Shown here piece by piece: positions 10,326 through 23,770 of a stretch of 64,000 bases of DNA. The DNA lies in contig OX422211.1 of the NCBI GenBank assembly GCA_949130495.1, positions 337,719,504-337,783,503 on the forward strand, in the 5' to 3' direction. Position 1 is the stretch's first letter, and each line of letters begins with the position of its first letter. The stretch comes from Sambucus nigra. Taxonomy: Eukaryota > Streptophyta > Magnoliopsida > Dipsacales > Adoxaceae. The notes under the pieces are model-generated. The model saw only the letters and a list, made by a program, of their open reading frames with translations. It was not told the DNA's origin and searched no databases. The translations under genes were made by a program, and so were the position numbers.

Positions 10326-10859
10326 AAAGATGTCAAGAAAAGCAAAAAATAATGTGCAATGGCTTTGGAAAAATTGATTGAGAATAATAAGCAATGCATC
10401 AATTTTAGAAATCTTATTAATAAATGATTATACGTGGGGTTTATTTGAAGACCAAACTATGGATTCTAAATTAACCAAATAAGTAATAAACAATCATAGA
10501 TGTACTTAAATAACTAAAAGATGAATCTTGAACTAAATCAAATTACTAATAATTATCGTAACAAACTTGTTATAAGAACAAAAATTAGAAGATAAATCTA
10601 AAACCCAACCTACAAAATCCTTAGGACCATCTTTTAATCTTGCATACTTCAATTTAGAATTTCATTAGTGTTGGTTACTTTGAATATTTAATATTATAAT
10701 CCCGTTACTAATAGCCAGTATTTCGTATTATAAAGTTAGAAATGTTTGAATTATTGTTCCTTTTGATGGTATATAATTCTAAAAATTGATTGTGTTATTG
10801 TTATCCACATATTTAAATAATATTTTTAATGGAGGATATGATACGAGACTAGGGAGGGA
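10326..10859. other. AT-rich stretch between repeat copy B and LINE 2
   Basis: No coding region, RNA gene or transposon boundary is recognisable. It may include the eroded 5' end of the following LINE or the remainder of a hAT fragment. Confidence 0.3.
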
Positions 10860-13800
10860 GTGATATTCCTCTAACTGTAACCTCCCTTTGGCCAGATTGT
10901 TTAGGAAAATAGAGATGATATGGTAAGGATGGAGAAAATATTAGGGAATTGTAGTGCGTTTAAATCCTTTAATAGCAAGGAGTGAGAACTCAAAAGTTAC
11001 GATGTGCAATAAACTACGAAGAAATGTATAATGGAGAAGGGAATGGGTAATGCTCACTTGGCATTGTGTATTTAACAAGGTATGCATCATTTCTAGAAAT
11101 TTGAGAGGGTGAATGACACTTCAAGATGAAATTTACTAAAATCATCTATTGGAAGGTGAAATCGAGATGTTATTTATTTGCATGAAATGGAGATAGGGAA
11201 GGTGTTAGATATCATAGGTAGGAGTCTTTGTAGGGAAAGGTCGTAGATTGGTATTAAACTCTTCTGAGACCTCTTACATGAGGTCTCTATGTTATTTTAT
11301 TATGGAGTGATGGAGAAGTTGGATGTCTTGCAAGGTTCCTATTGTCTTTTGCCTCTTTAAATGCATTTTGTACTCATTTATGTAATGAAACTCTTGATTT
11401 TATGGGGTGTTTGAGATTGAGGATATGTGGCTGTTAATGGAGGAGATGGATGGGGGTTAGCGGGGTGGAACTTTCTTTCGGGGAGATTTTAATGTGTTTT
11501 TCTAGCTAGAAATGTGTGGTGGTGGTAGGTTATTCCGCCAATTTGTGCATTATTAGAGGAATGTTGGTGATAAGGAGTTGTATAAGGAGGGTCTTATAAT
11601 TTTGGTCTGAGAGGATTGAGAAGTGGTTGAGGAGGGAGGAAAGGAAAGAGGAGGTGGGAAGGAAGATGATAAAAGTGGAGATTAGTGGAAAGAAAAAGTC
11701 TTATGAACTTTGGGTTAAAGAAGGGGAGAGAACACAAGATTCTTTTATAATGTTACTAACTCCCATTGGACATATAACAATATAGGTAGGATATAAGTGG
11801 GGACTTTTCGTTAGAGGAGTAGGGTGATGTTAAATGTGTAGTTTTGTGACTTATAGTATATGGAAGAGGAGGGTTAACATCCTATGATTAACTGTGTAGA
11901 GTTTTAATTAAATAGATCATAGTCTGAAGACATAGTGGAAGCCCTCACATCCATTTCTTAAAAATTATTGGGATGTGGCAAGCGACAACTTGCTCTTATT
12001 ATTTCATGACTTTTATTACGTGGATCAGTTTGAAAAGAGACTCAATGCTACCTTCATTACATTAGTCCCTAGAAATGGAGTATTTGTAAGTTTTTCAGAG
12101 ACTTTATACGCATTAATCTATTGGCTAGTGTTTACAAACTCAATTCTAAGGTGTTTATCCGTCAAATTCTAGATGTGGTGCGAAAGGCAAATGCATGCGT
12201 GGACGTGAGGATTTGCTAATGTGTAAATTAGGAATATAGAAGGCAGGTGATCAAGTAAATTGAAATTTTGTTAAATATAATTTTTACATAATGGGATTTT
12301 GGAGTTGGTTCAATATAATTTGGACATAATGGGTTGGTGGTAAGTGGAGTAAGTGGATTCGAATTTTATCGCCATCAGAAGAGTTTAACTATTAGTGAAT
12401 GGCATACCCGATCTTGAGGGGTCTTCTACAGAGGGATCCAATAGCAACCTAATATTTTATATTATGGGAACTAGGAATTAACTAATATATGAGGTGTTTT
12501 TGAATGGTTCCCTAATGGGGGAGAGGAGTAACTCGTTTGTGCTGATTTCTCATATGTTATATGTAGATGATACAATCATGTTTTATGGGGAAAGGGATGA
12601 CCAATTGCACCACTTGAGGTTGTTCTAATGTTCTTTAAGTTTGTGCCGCGCTACTAATTACCAAAGGGAAGAGTGAATTAATCCCATTGGAATAGGTTCC
12701 TTCTTTTGACGCTTGTAAAGTGGGGTCTCTTTTGTCTAAGTATCAGGGAGCGCTCCCTTTGGGTACTCTATATAAGTTTAAATCTATATGGGACCATGTG
12801 TTGAAGAGGTTTGTAGGGTTAAAAAGTTTTTTTTATTAAAGGGGGTGACTTCCTCGAATTAATTCTCTTTCAATACTTCCCACTTAATTTATGTCCATTA
12901 TATCTTTATTGGAGTCGATACCAAGGATGCTAGAGATGCTTATAAGGTACTTTAATTGGAAAGTAAATGAAGAGGAATAAAAAAAATGAAATGGGAGGAG
13001 TTGTGTAAGACGGTGTAGCTGGAAAGAATATTGTAATGTTCATTAAGGCATTAATTGGGAAGTTCTTATGGAGATTTTCATCTAAAGAGGCAAAGTTATT
13101 ATTGTAATGGGAGTGGAATAAATGTCTTTCTGCACGACAATACTGTTGAATGAACTCATAATAGGTTAATGAGTGGATATCCTTAACATCAATTGACTTT
13201 AGGTGAGATGGAGGCTTAAGATCCGAATAGTGGCATTATTTTTAATGAACCTTTAAAAGATTAAAGGTTGGACCTCCTTAGAACAAATAACTTTTAGATA
13301 AGATGTGATCTTGAGATCTGATTAGAGTTGTGGAGGAGGTTGATTGTGGTTAGATTTAAGGTTGATGTATTGATGGTGATCTTTTTCCTCGCATTTAGGG
13401 TGTCAGTGGATTTAAATCAGATATAGATCCAACAATGACTAGATCTGAATTTGATTAAGTTCCCAATAAATAAATCTCGATCAATCTAACCCAATTACAG
13501 GCCTAGTCGCGCTTCCTTCACTATCTTGGTGCATGGAAGCATATTCCCAATAAAAGACCACTATATACAGTTGGATCTTAATAACTTCATAATAAATGGA
13601 TTTGTATCACCATTGATCCAGTCCAAATTCGACGTTTTTATAGGCCTATTCAGATCTCCATCCCGGGAATGAGCATATTATGAAGGAGCATGAGCATCTT
13701 AGTAGATTTACAGCCTTTTCCTTAGATATGGTCATAAGGTCAAGTTTTAACATGATATCTTATGTCTAATGAAGACTTTGTAGATATTCCCTAACTTCTT

Positions 13801-15254
13801 CCATATTTTAAGGAACAAGTGACATTGTTGCCGAGATTATAACTTATTTAGAGGGTAAGGGGCATGGAAGTGCGTATTTAGGATGTCTTCTAATGCTTAG
13901 GAGTTAGAGGAAGTGCGAGAGTTATTTATCTTTTTAGGTAAATCTGAATTTTTGAGAGGTGGAGTAGATCCAGTGTGATGGAAAGTACAAATCATCCCTT
14001 TCTTTTTGTAAATTCATATTATTGATTATGAAATTATAATAGGGAGGGAAGTGAATATATTCCCATGGAGATAAATTTGGAAAACTAAATCCCACATCCA
14101 AGGAAGAATGGACAACTGGAGGTGTGTATGTTGAGCTTATTATATTTATTTATGTTTCAAGGAAGACCGACCTTAATGAGTTTTATCCTTTGCTTGATTT
14201 TTCTAGGAGAATTAGATAAGGAGTAGTTTACTCAAGTTGAAACCCACTGGACTGAAGACTTTTCTTTTGAGTCCTAGTGAGTTTTTAGTTTTCTTATATT
14301 GTCTTGAATTTGTAATTATAATTTCCACCTTCCTCATACGAGTCTATTTTGTTTGGGTCTATTTCATTTTAATACAAAAGGAATTTGTCTCTTTACTTGC
14401 ATGGTTTTCAACTTTCTCGATATTATAACGATAATAGGGTATAGACTGCCAGTTGCACATGGGATTTTCGACATATGGTTTTTCAATGATCTTGTAAACT
14501 CTATATTGCTTTCGATTTTTATGCACAAAAGTTGATTTAGAAAGGAGGGATACATTTATAAGTTCATGTTTTCTCATGGCTGCTAGGAAGAGAGTTAAAA
14601 ACTATGACATTTTCAAGGTAGAAGGTGTTTATGTTATTTATTAACCTCTTATTTTATCATCTTTACGAATTAAAATGAGTTCGTTGACCATATTTTGATT
14701 AATTGTTCTTTTACTAGACTTTTGTGATATAAGGTTCTTGAAGAGATTGAAATTGGGGTAGTTTTTCCTAAGAGTTGGAACAGTTTCCTCTATATGGAGT
14801 AAACGATTAAGGGAGATATGAAGAAGGTGAATTTGGTGAGGATATTTGTCTCCATGGACTTAGTGTGGAATATTTTGATTGAAATATGATAACTTACAAA
14901 GATAAGTGAGTGGAGATAGAAGAGTTATGGATAAATATCAAATTTGTCCCATCATTTTGGCATCTTCATCCATGATTTTCAATAGGATTTGTTTATCCTT
15001 TATTCAAGGAAAGTGGTATTATGTGTTACTATAAGATGAGAGTCTACGGTAGGCTAGAGATGTCCGAAAGAGGAGGGGCCCAATGTATTTTGAGGAGATA
15101 GGTTTTCTTTCTATTTTTTCTTTTTATTCTTATCTTTTATTTGTCTTTTGTCTCTATTAAGGTAATCTAGGGAAACCGTTGGATTACATAATGTATATTG
15201 TATTTAAGATGGTAGTTGATTTAATCAAATTGGTTTTTATTTCTGATAAAAAAA
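10860..15254 (+). mobile_element. Second, heavily decayed LINE
   Basis: Scattered frames match a plant L1 ORF2 in the correct order. They include endonuclease R-G-D-F-N-V near 11480; K-E-G-E-R-T near 11720; F-H-D-F-Y...R-L-N-A-T-F-I-T-L-V-P at 12003-12074 (open 11975-12172); the I-N-L-L-A-S-V-Y-K block near 12115 in another frame; R-D-P near 12430; the catalytic Y-V-D-D at 12560-12571; G-A-P-L-G-T-L-Y-K near 12750; and L-S-I-L-P-T-Y-F near 12868. The 3' end is set by TTTCTGATAAAAAAA at about 15240-15254, the usual plant L1 tail. The 5' end and target duplication could not be fixed. It is far more mutated than the LINE at 4343-10143, so the insertion is older. Confidence 0.7.
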
Positions 15255-18017
15255 TATGCACATAATTAATAGCAAACTTTTATAATTGAAAAATAAAATA
15301 AAATACGCTTTAGTAAGACAAATTAGTTTGGAATTGACATAAGAGTTATTATTTGTGTATCAACATGTACAATAAAGATGTAACTTATATAAAAAATACA
15401 CCGCAAATAAGCAATAAGATATTAAATGTTTTTGTATTTACCTCATCGAAGAGTCATGTTGATTATGTACCAATGAAATGACATAAACATCGACCATGTC
15501 CTCTGCTTTATGAGGATTGTTTGTGCTTGTGAATGTTTCAACCTATAGAAATATAGACATGAAGTAAATGATAATTATTATTATAATAATAAGAATAATA
15601 ATAAAAGGGAAAGGTAATCATAATTGATCAAATTGATAATTTGAAATTAATATATTTCAACCCAATCATCACAGTATTGCAGTGAGCCTAATTTAATTTG
15701 TATAAGAATACTCCATCTTTGATCGTTACTTAATAGAACACCAATTTAAGCATGATATAATAAACTTAGTGTTCCCTAAATTTGATTTGGGTGTAAATTT
15801 CAATAATTTAAGTTTAATATATAAACATTTATTTTTAATTTTATCCAAAATGAAGAAGAGATTTATACATAATGTTAATAATGGGCCAAAAACTATTGCA
15901 GAAGCCATAAAGGTTTTACAGAATAAGAGAAGTCACACTAAATACATATGAAAGGATACAACAAGAGGTTAGATATCCGTAACCATGTGATTTTATAAGG
16001 CAATGATATTTCCTTATAAAATAAGAAAACAAACAAGCATAGTTTTGAAGTAGTATAATTAATTTGAAGTTTTAAAATTACCTCACATGTAAAAGAATTA
16101 ATAGACATTACTTAATATCCTCTACACTATTAGTGATTTAGACCCTTAAATGATGATCGAGAGGGGTTAAGTGATACAAGTGAATAATGTTGGAGAAAAT
16201 TAATTTACAATTATAGTTTCGTGGACAAATGCGATATATCTTAAAGGAAGATATGGAATTTATTTTTATTTCAGCATAGGTTGAAAAAAAATTGAGAAGC
16301 GCTGGTACACACATGGTGAATGTGGGATGTATGAATTTTGATGAAATTATAGAAAATATAAGGAAGAGAATACATAATGAATAATTTGTATAGACCTCTC
16401 GAGTATTGTATTTAATTAAATCGATATACTTATGAAACTAATATATTCTATTAATGTGAAAATATGTGAAAACAAAATATATGTTTATAAGACAATCATT
16501 ACTTTAAAAAAGCTTGCTCTGATTTTTTCCAAATGGTGTCCACTAGACACTTGAGGAAAAATAAAAAAATACATATATTATTGTAAATGAGATTTCGCAC
16601 TAATGAGGTTAAAAAGGAGGAGGTTTTAGAGATTTGTTATGGAGAAAAGTTAAATGAAGATAGAAATTTGAAATTATCTTTTACACGATGATATCAAAAA
16701 TAAAATTGCAAGCATTTTCATATACCTGATATGCTTATAGTGAATAGTGGGCTCACAAGTCTTTTTAAAGATATTGAAATCTGCACAAAAAAAAAGCAAC
16801 AACAAATCAATAGTACAATTAGATGTCACATTCCCCTTTACCATACAAGGTTTTTATGTATATAAAAATATTTTATAGACACCAAAGTATTGTTTGTTGA
16901 TGGTTTTTATATTTCAAAGTGCCATTTTGTTTTCGAGTTTTATAATATACACAAATTGTGTCAATATTGGGGTAATTTCATGTGTTTCTTAGAACTTAAA
17001 GAACAAATTATATCAATATAATATTTTCAAAATTATAGTAACAAAAAAATCTAATCATTTTCCACCTCTCGAATAAGCTCCTCGAACTCAAACATATGAA
17101 CATCGGAGGGTCATATCCATCCTTTGTCTACTTCATCCAAGAAAAGGAGATGATCATAAAATTTTCTGATAGATTAGCTTGAAATAATCAAAACACAACC
17201 TTGTCAAAATAAAGTCTTCGGACATGAGTGAAGAAAACTCAAAATGACGTGTCATATAACCAACCCAATTATGGTCTAAAAAAATCGGCTCTAAATACCT
17301 ACGCGGACAAGTCTAAAATAATGAATAAGTACATCTTGATTAACAACTTACATGATCAGTAATACAAAAAATACAAATTATGTATATATTTATATATATA
17401 TGCTAAAATTTGTATGAACGAGAAGGGCATGACATGTCTTTTTACACCTACACTAGAACTTGCCATAAACCTACTCAAGTTTGATTTTTCCAAACCCGAA
17501 TTTTTATTAACTAGTAAAAATCATTCCTAAACTTGACCCATTGGATAAAAGGAATTTCCATCATCAAAAACCAATACCCGAAGAAAACTTCACATCTCTT
17601 AATATGATTTCAATGACCCAACAATTATCGAAAAAGATGTCGAAGATATCCTTCATAAAGTAATTAAGGTATCCCCTAAACACACGCGAGACATCACAAG
17701 ATGCGAGACATAATCGGGGCCATATGGAATGGCTAGTGGGTGGACGACTATCGACCGCGATGGGGTCACAGAGTTCGGTCCATTTACTCAAGATCGATCT
17801 CTTCATATTCGAATTTCCAGTGAAGTAAGTCTTCGTCGAACTCATCGTATCGTCCTGAAGTGATGGATTTATATCGTTAATCAATCATATTGTTCAACCT
17901 TTTTATCTTGTTTGTATTTACATTTCAGTTGAGGCAGTCATATGTATTTTAGATATTTCCCGAGTTAAATATTATATGTGATGCTTGTATTTCGAAATGG
18001 ATATTGTACAGTTGAAA
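15255..18017. other. Unassigned AT-rich DNA
   Basis: Short open frames exist (15726-15951 on both strands; 17564-17884 on the minus strand), but none shows a known motif. A minus-strand segment at about 15445-15545 is bounded by AG and GT and could be an exon relic. The stretch 17640-17860 is more GC-rich than its surroundings. I found no element boundaries. Confidence 0.25.
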
Positions 18018-18235
18018 TTCTATATTCAAGAGTTGGATTGGATTCATATGTCAGTGATTGGTATCATAGATGTTTTATTTGATTCAAAAGTTTATTATCT
18101 TGTATTGCATTTATTCTGATTTTATATTCTAGAGTTAGACTTGATTCCTATGGAAATGATTAGTATCATGGATGTTTTATTTGATTCAGATTTTTCTTAT
18201 CTTGAATTCCATTTACCTAGTTTTATTTAATTTGT
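18018..18235. repeat. Imperfect ~105 bp tandem duplication
   Basis: Two adjacent copies share GATGTTTTATTTGATTCA and the motif ATTCTA...AGAGTT-GA-TTGATTC. The first runs from about 18018 and the second from about 18126. No coding content was seen. Confidence 0.6.
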
Positions 18236-18334
18236 TATATTGAGAATGTTACGAAATATTTTTAATTCTTGTATTTTTGTAGTACACCTGATCAATCTAT
18301 TTGTGAATTTTACGGGATGTAACAAAAAACAACC

Positions 18335-18640
18335 ACTTTAATTGGATGTTGATTTGTACGTGTTTTTTTTTTATCTCAGAGAGAGTGATGAAGAGGCGGA
18401 GTGAATAGGAGAGAAGGAGAGATAGATGAGTAGGTGGGGTAGGCAATAGAATGTTAAATACATAGACACGAACACACAAACAGAAAAAGTGGGCCACTAT
18501 TTTGTGTTGTGTGTGGTGTGAGACCGGGTTTGTTGTTTTGTTTGTATGTACCCCATCCTAAGATATCGTTTTTTGCCATAATGCCCTCAAAAATGTTATT
18601 TCAAACGAAATCGATAATGTTGTGTCACGTGAACATATTT
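18335..18640 (+). repeat. Dispersed repeat, copy 1 (partner at 25165-25360)
   Basis: The segment shares with 25165-25360, in the same orientation and order, AATTG-ATG-TGATTT, GAGAGA...GAGGCGGAGTGA, AGGTGGGGT, TACCCCATCC-AAGATAT and a downstream AATGTTGTGTCAC-like block. Copy 1 has an extra insert between the middle blocks. Type unknown; it could be part of an old DNA transposon or promoter fragment. No TIR was found. Confidence 0.5.
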
Positions 18641-18870
18641 ATAAAAAATATAGCACTTCGTGAATTCGGAGTTGACAGCCATTGTTAGCAACCATGAATT
18701 CTCATGTGATTAATCATGTCATTGATTAGGATTAATTATCGGGGTTAACCTGAATACGGAGTTGCATAAATTCTCTTCGTCCTCCTTTAGAAGACATTTC
18801 AAAACGTCCAAATTACCCTTATTGTACATTCTTCAGTGCTTAATCCACTATTTATTTTCTTTACCTAGTT

Positions 18871-19352
18871 TAATTAAAATAATATATTATAAAGGACGCT
18901 TCATCGATTAATATATTTATTCAATTAGTTATATATTAATTAAATTAATATTTTTTTCAATAACTACAAAAATTATAAATGAAAAGAAAAACAAGAAGCT
19001 TTTACTAGCTATTTTTTCATAAATAAAAACTAAGAAAGACGTTATTACAAAGAGTTTGTGTTTATAAAAATGATTTTTTAAAAATGTTTTTAAGAATTAT
19101 TTTAAAAAATTGTCTGTTTTTTAAATGATTGTTTTTAAAATAGTTTAAAAAAAATAGTTTTCCCTAGTTTTATATGAAAAAAGTAGGTGAAACCCATTCT
19201 ATTTTTTTCACAGTTTTATATTTATAATGGAATTTAAAAAAAAATAGAAATCAATTTTACTTTCTAATTTTATATATTTTAATTGATATATTAGTATTTG
19301 AATAAATATATGAATCAACAAAGTGTCTTATTTTATTAATATATTAAATTTG
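18871..19352. mobile_element. Foldback MITE with long AT-rich inverted repeats
   Basis: The left arm (ATAATATATTATAAAGGACG, continuing with CATCGATTAATATATTTATT) matches the reverse complement of the right arm ending near 19352 over about 65 bp with scattered mismatches. The interior is A/T homopolymer-rich and non-coding. A target duplication was not resolved, so the superfamily is unknown. Confidence 0.5.
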
Positions 19353-20239
19353 TAAAGTGTTGTAACTAAAGAAAATTAGGAGTGGATTGGGCATTTAATA
19401 ATGCCCAATAAGGGTAAAATAATCACATAAAAAATATAAAAGTTTGACAAGTCAACTAATTGTTTTCATTGGTTTTGATGGCAAAGTCTAGAACAAAATA
19501 TTATAGTGAGAAAATTGACTTATGAAAATGAAATGGGTGGTAAAGCCGAAATACCCATAAAATTAATTTCCTAAGGATAGCTGAGGAGGGTAGATCATCC
19601 ATCTAGTAAATCGTGACACGTGCCCTGTAATTTATTCTCGACCAAGTCAGCCACTGATTTGACTACTGCAACATGCCGTGAGTACCTACTTGACCTTTAC
19701 CCATGAAGTAGTTTCATGTGGTTGTATACCTAAAAATGGGAAAGATTACACCAAGGGACTCCTAACGACAATGGGTTATTTTGTGTAAATACACACACAC
19801 ACACTCTCACACTTATGAAAGAGGGTATCAGAATAATATTTTTAAGATGTAACCCTAAAGGGCTTAACTCTCATTAGCATTTTACCACCTAGTTCTTCTC
19901 AATAAATTCATCTCATGTCTCTTTTCCCTATGGACATAAGCGAGGTTGACCTTGTGGAACCACTAGCACGTACATTCTTGTGCGCACTCGTTTTTATGTT
20001 TTGTAAGTTGTATGTTATTTTATCCAGTCTATACTTTTAAAAGTTTGTAAAGATTTTTCCTTATGCAGATTTCCGGATAGATAATAACAAACATTACAAG
20101 TATAAATAAAGTGAAAAAGAATATTGAGACTAAATCTTACAACCATGTCGACTATCTTAGACTATTAGAGGAAAATTATCTTATGACTATATAAATCTCA
20201 AATATTTTATGCCAAATATCATAAAAATATCTTTATACT
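19353..20239. other. Unassigned DNA
   Basis: Nothing coding is recognised. A short CA run lies at about 19790-19802. The stretch 19580-19740 is less AT-rich than average but has no identifiable content. Confidence 0.25.
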
Positions 20240-20400
20240 AGTAAGGGTGAGCTCACAAGGCATGACTATAATGGAGGACGGCGGGGTTCAAACCCCGCTA
20301 GTGATTGAGACTATTGTGTAATAGGTTGCATAACCCCAATTATGTAGCTCAAATAGATTTATCCAGCCCCTCTAAAATTAAAATTTACACTGCGATCTTT
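20240..20400 (+). mobile_element. Possible tRNA-derived SINE
   Basis: TGAGCTCACAAGG at about 20249-20261 resembles an RNA polymerase III A box. GGGGTTCAAACCCC at about 20284 is a perfect B-box/T-arm core inside a GC-rich hairpin. The spacing of about 35 bases fits an internal Pol III promoter, and a 3' body of about 100 bp follows. No clear tail or target duplication was found, and the cloverleaf is incomplete, so it is not called as a tRNA gene. Confidence 0.4.
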
Positions 20401-21597
20401 TGAGCATCTTAATTAAGAGTCATGTTTCCAAATCGAGGTTACAAAAATATAATAAGTCAATCAAATCATGGTACCTTCTTTATACGTTTTAATTATAGGT
20501 TACATTTAAGGGTTAAAACTTATCCCAAAATGTCTGAAGGAGAAAAATACAACACATTCATAATGATCTTGAATTATACAGTAGAAGCATTGAGGCATTG
20601 TATAACTAACCTAGGCTATAAATGTTGTTGTATGTTTTAACCCCTAGATATATTTTTGTATCTATGATAAGCTCTATGTCAATACACTTGCAGATAAATT
20701 CAACTCTAAGTCAGATGGCAATTAATTACCAGAACTACAGGTGATTATGAATGAAAAGGATACTCGTAACTGTGAATATATAATTATTGGTAATAACAAA
20801 AAAGCAACAAAATGTTTATGTATTTGGATAATCTAAGACTTTGAGATAATAAATTTTTTGATATAAATAATATAAGAGTGTATCTTTGTTCAATCTTCTT
20901 CAACTCATGTTAGAGGTTCTGCTTGTTTAGAAGGTTGACAGGTCTTTATCATTTTTTAAGAATATTTTAGATTCTATACGGTTTGAGTTTAAATATTTTA
21001 GGTCTAAAATGATTTCAAAGTACCGGTGACTGAAGCTTGAATGTCGTTCGTTCCTCCTGGATATATCTATGCAATACTTATTATTTTTTTGCGGGAGATT
21101 TAAAGGCTTCGGTTGCTTCATTCTCGGAAGAATTTGGTATATCTATGTGATTCCGATTATTAGTTGTGTTTTAGTGGGTCAGCTTATTTGGGTTTCTAGA
21201 TATTTGTATCTAATGTTATTTTTAGGTTTTATGGTATTTTGAATTTACCAAAAAAAAGATAGAAATAATGGTTAAATATAGTTGTTCTTACACATATTAC
21301 ATATTACATATTGTGTCAAAGGTATGTGTAGGAGAACCTACAAAATTAGGTGTCAAGAAATGACATAGAGAAATAGATGTTCTTACACACATTACATATT
21401 AAAGAAATAAGAGCATACCAAGGGTCATCGGCAACAACATTATGATGGCTAGATATAGTAGCCGCAAAAAATATGTTGGGACCAATTAGGTGTATGCATT
21501 TTGGAAACATCAAGGAAAAAATTTGTTGATATATAATGGAACAAGTACATTGATATTTGATAAATCTTATTTATTATGAACAATTCAATTGTTCAAA
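20401..21597. other. Unassigned DNA, possible truncated LINE 3' end
   Basis: The part from about 20880 to 21259 is G/T-rich on the plus strand and ends in TTACCAAAAAAAAG, like a 5'-truncated LINE 3'-UTR with poly(A). No coding remnant or target duplication supports it. The rest has no recognisable content. Confidence 0.25.
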
Positions 21598-21854
21598 TCT
21601 CTATATACTATAAAATACAAAACAAGGCATTTATAAGCATTTAAGACTCCTCCTCATTGAGAGTGTCCACGTGACACTCTATATTTTATATTTCTATAAA
21701 ATACTATACAAGCAATTTAATAGATGCATTGAACTATTGAGTTTTTTTTCTCTCTCTCATTCAATTTAATTCAACTACGAGACCAAGTCAAAAGTAATTA
21801 AGAATGATACATTTTTTCGTCCCAATATATAAATATTATTTTTAACCAACCACC

Positions 21855-21947
21855 ATGGTCATCACCATAGACTTCCCCAAAGACTCCAAACCGTCTCCTG
21901 AACAAAGGGTTGCACGTATGTTAAATCGCCGCCAAAGTTCTCGGCAG
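21855..21947 (+). pseudogene. First-exon fragment carried by Helitron 1
   Basis: ATG at 21855 opens 31 codons, starting M-V-I-T-I-D-F-P and ending in an R/Q/S-rich stretch. It runs exactly to CAG followed by the donor GTAATTT at 21948. The same exon is present in the second Helitron at 44747-44839, open in the same frame. No matching downstream exon is visible, so this looks like the captured 5' end of a host gene. The gene is not recognised. A pyrimidine-rich CTCTCTCTC tract upstream (about 21750) resembles a 5'-UTR. With only this exon a functional product is unlikely. Confidence 0.55.
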
Positions 21948-23770
21948 GTAATTTCCTTCTTTTCTTTCGTTGATTAATTTGTTAGTTAAGATTAGTAAGG
22001 TTTGGAGGTTCCCCACTATTGATAAACCATTTGCTTTCTCTCTTTTTTGGGTTATTTCTTTAACACTGTTTTTTATAACCATTAAATTATATAAAAGCAC
22101 TGTTTTTCTAAAAAAAAAAAAATAATTTATAATTGTTAAAAGGTTCTTTTATAAACTGTTTTTTTAATTTTTCTATAAAATTATTTTTTTACATAAAACG
22201 TTAAAAACATTAAAAAAAGTTGATATAAAAACGTTCAAAACACTATATTTAGCTGCTTTTTAATAAACGTTAAAAAATAGTTTATATAAACCACTATTTT
22301 TTTTTAAAACGCCGCTTTTAAAAACGTTACAAAACACTGTTTTTTTAATTGCTTTTTACAAATGGTCAAAAACATTTTATCTAAAAACGTTTTTTTTATT
22401 TATTTAAAAACACTCTTTACTAAAAACATTAAAAACTCTTTTTAATAAACTTAAAAAAAAAATTATATAAAAACACTTTTTTTTTAAAAACAGTTTATAT
22501 AAAAATAATTTTTTTAATTTTTTTTATAAACGTGAAATGTTTTTTTATAAAACTTTTTTAACGTTTTTTTTATATATCAATTTTTTTTATAAACATGTCA
22601 AAAAACAGTTTATATAATAACGTTGAAAAATACTGTTTTTTAACGTTTTTAACATTTTATATGAAAACTGTTCATATAAAAAGTTGTTTTTAATAGTTGA
22701 TAAAAACTTTTTTTTAACATTTCTGATGTCTTTTTATAAAAAAAAAAATGATTTTATAAAAAACAGTTAAAAAGAGTTTATTAGAAAACCTTTTGATGTT
22801 TATAACTGTTTAAAAAAAATGGTTTTTATATAAGCAGTTTTTTAACGTATATAAAAAATAGTGTTTTTTTAACCTTTTTAAAAAACAGTGTTTTTAACAA
22901 AAAGTGTTTTTATATAAACTATAAGAGTTTTTCTCTCTCTTATCTCTCTTATTCTTACTTTCTCTCTTTTTTGGATTATTTTTTTAAACGTTAAAAAAAC
23001 AATGTTTTTTTATAAACATCAAAAAACAATTTATATAAAATCAATGTTTAAAAAAAAAACAGTTTATAATCGTTAAACAGTTTTTTTATCAACAATTTTT
23101 TTAACTTTTTTTATAAAATTATTTTTTTACGTAAAACATTCAAAAACAGTTGATATAAAAATGTTAAAAACTGTTTACATAAACCACTATTTTTTTAAGG
23201 AAAAAACACTGTTTTTAAAAAACGTTACAAAACATTTTAACTGTTTTTTATAAACATTCAAAAAAAGTTTTATAATTCTCTTTAAAAAAATGTTGTTTTT
23301 ATATAAACCATTTTTTAATATTTTTTTAAAAGAGTTCTTTTTTTTAAGAACAGTGTTTTTACATAATTTTTTTTAACGTTTATACAAAAAACTGTTAAAA
23401 AAACAGTGTTTTTAATGTTTTTATATTAAGTGTTTTTTACGTTTTTAATTTATTCATATAAAGAATTGGTTTTATGAAAAAAGTTGAAAACAATTTACAA
23501 AAAAACTTTTGACATTCATAAATGTTTTTTATAAGATTGTTTTTATATAAAGTTTTTTCAACGTTTATAAAAACAATTAAAAATAATATTTTTTAATGTT
23601 TGTAAAAAAAAGTGCTAAAAAAAGTTTATAAAAAAACCTTTTGATTTTGTAAAACTTTTTGATTTTAAAAAAAAAATACTTAATAAAAAAAGTGTATAAA
23701 ACTTTTTCATTTTATAAAACTCTCATTTTATAAAAAAGTGTTAGTAAAAAAAGTTTTACTATTTAAAACA
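21948..23770. repeat. Degenerate A/T-tract repeat region inside Helitron 1
   Basis: Units such as AACGTT, AAAAACAGTTTATATAAAAA and their inverted forms recur irregularly every 30-60 bp. The result is dense short palindromes and homopolymer runs. It lies downstream of the captured splice donor and may be an expanded intron. The counterpart in Helitron 2 is about 44840-46680. Similar motifs also occur outside the Helitrons at 40560-40960. Confidence 0.7.

Noticed and set aside
15769..15951. Pectin methylesterase-like fragment (N-N-G-P-K-T-I-A-E-A-I)
   Set aside because: The resemblance is a few residues only and the neighbouring sequence gives no further support.
20280..20300. Intact tRNA gene
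   Set aside because: Only the T-arm-like hairpin is good; acceptor and anticodon stems cannot be formed convincingly.
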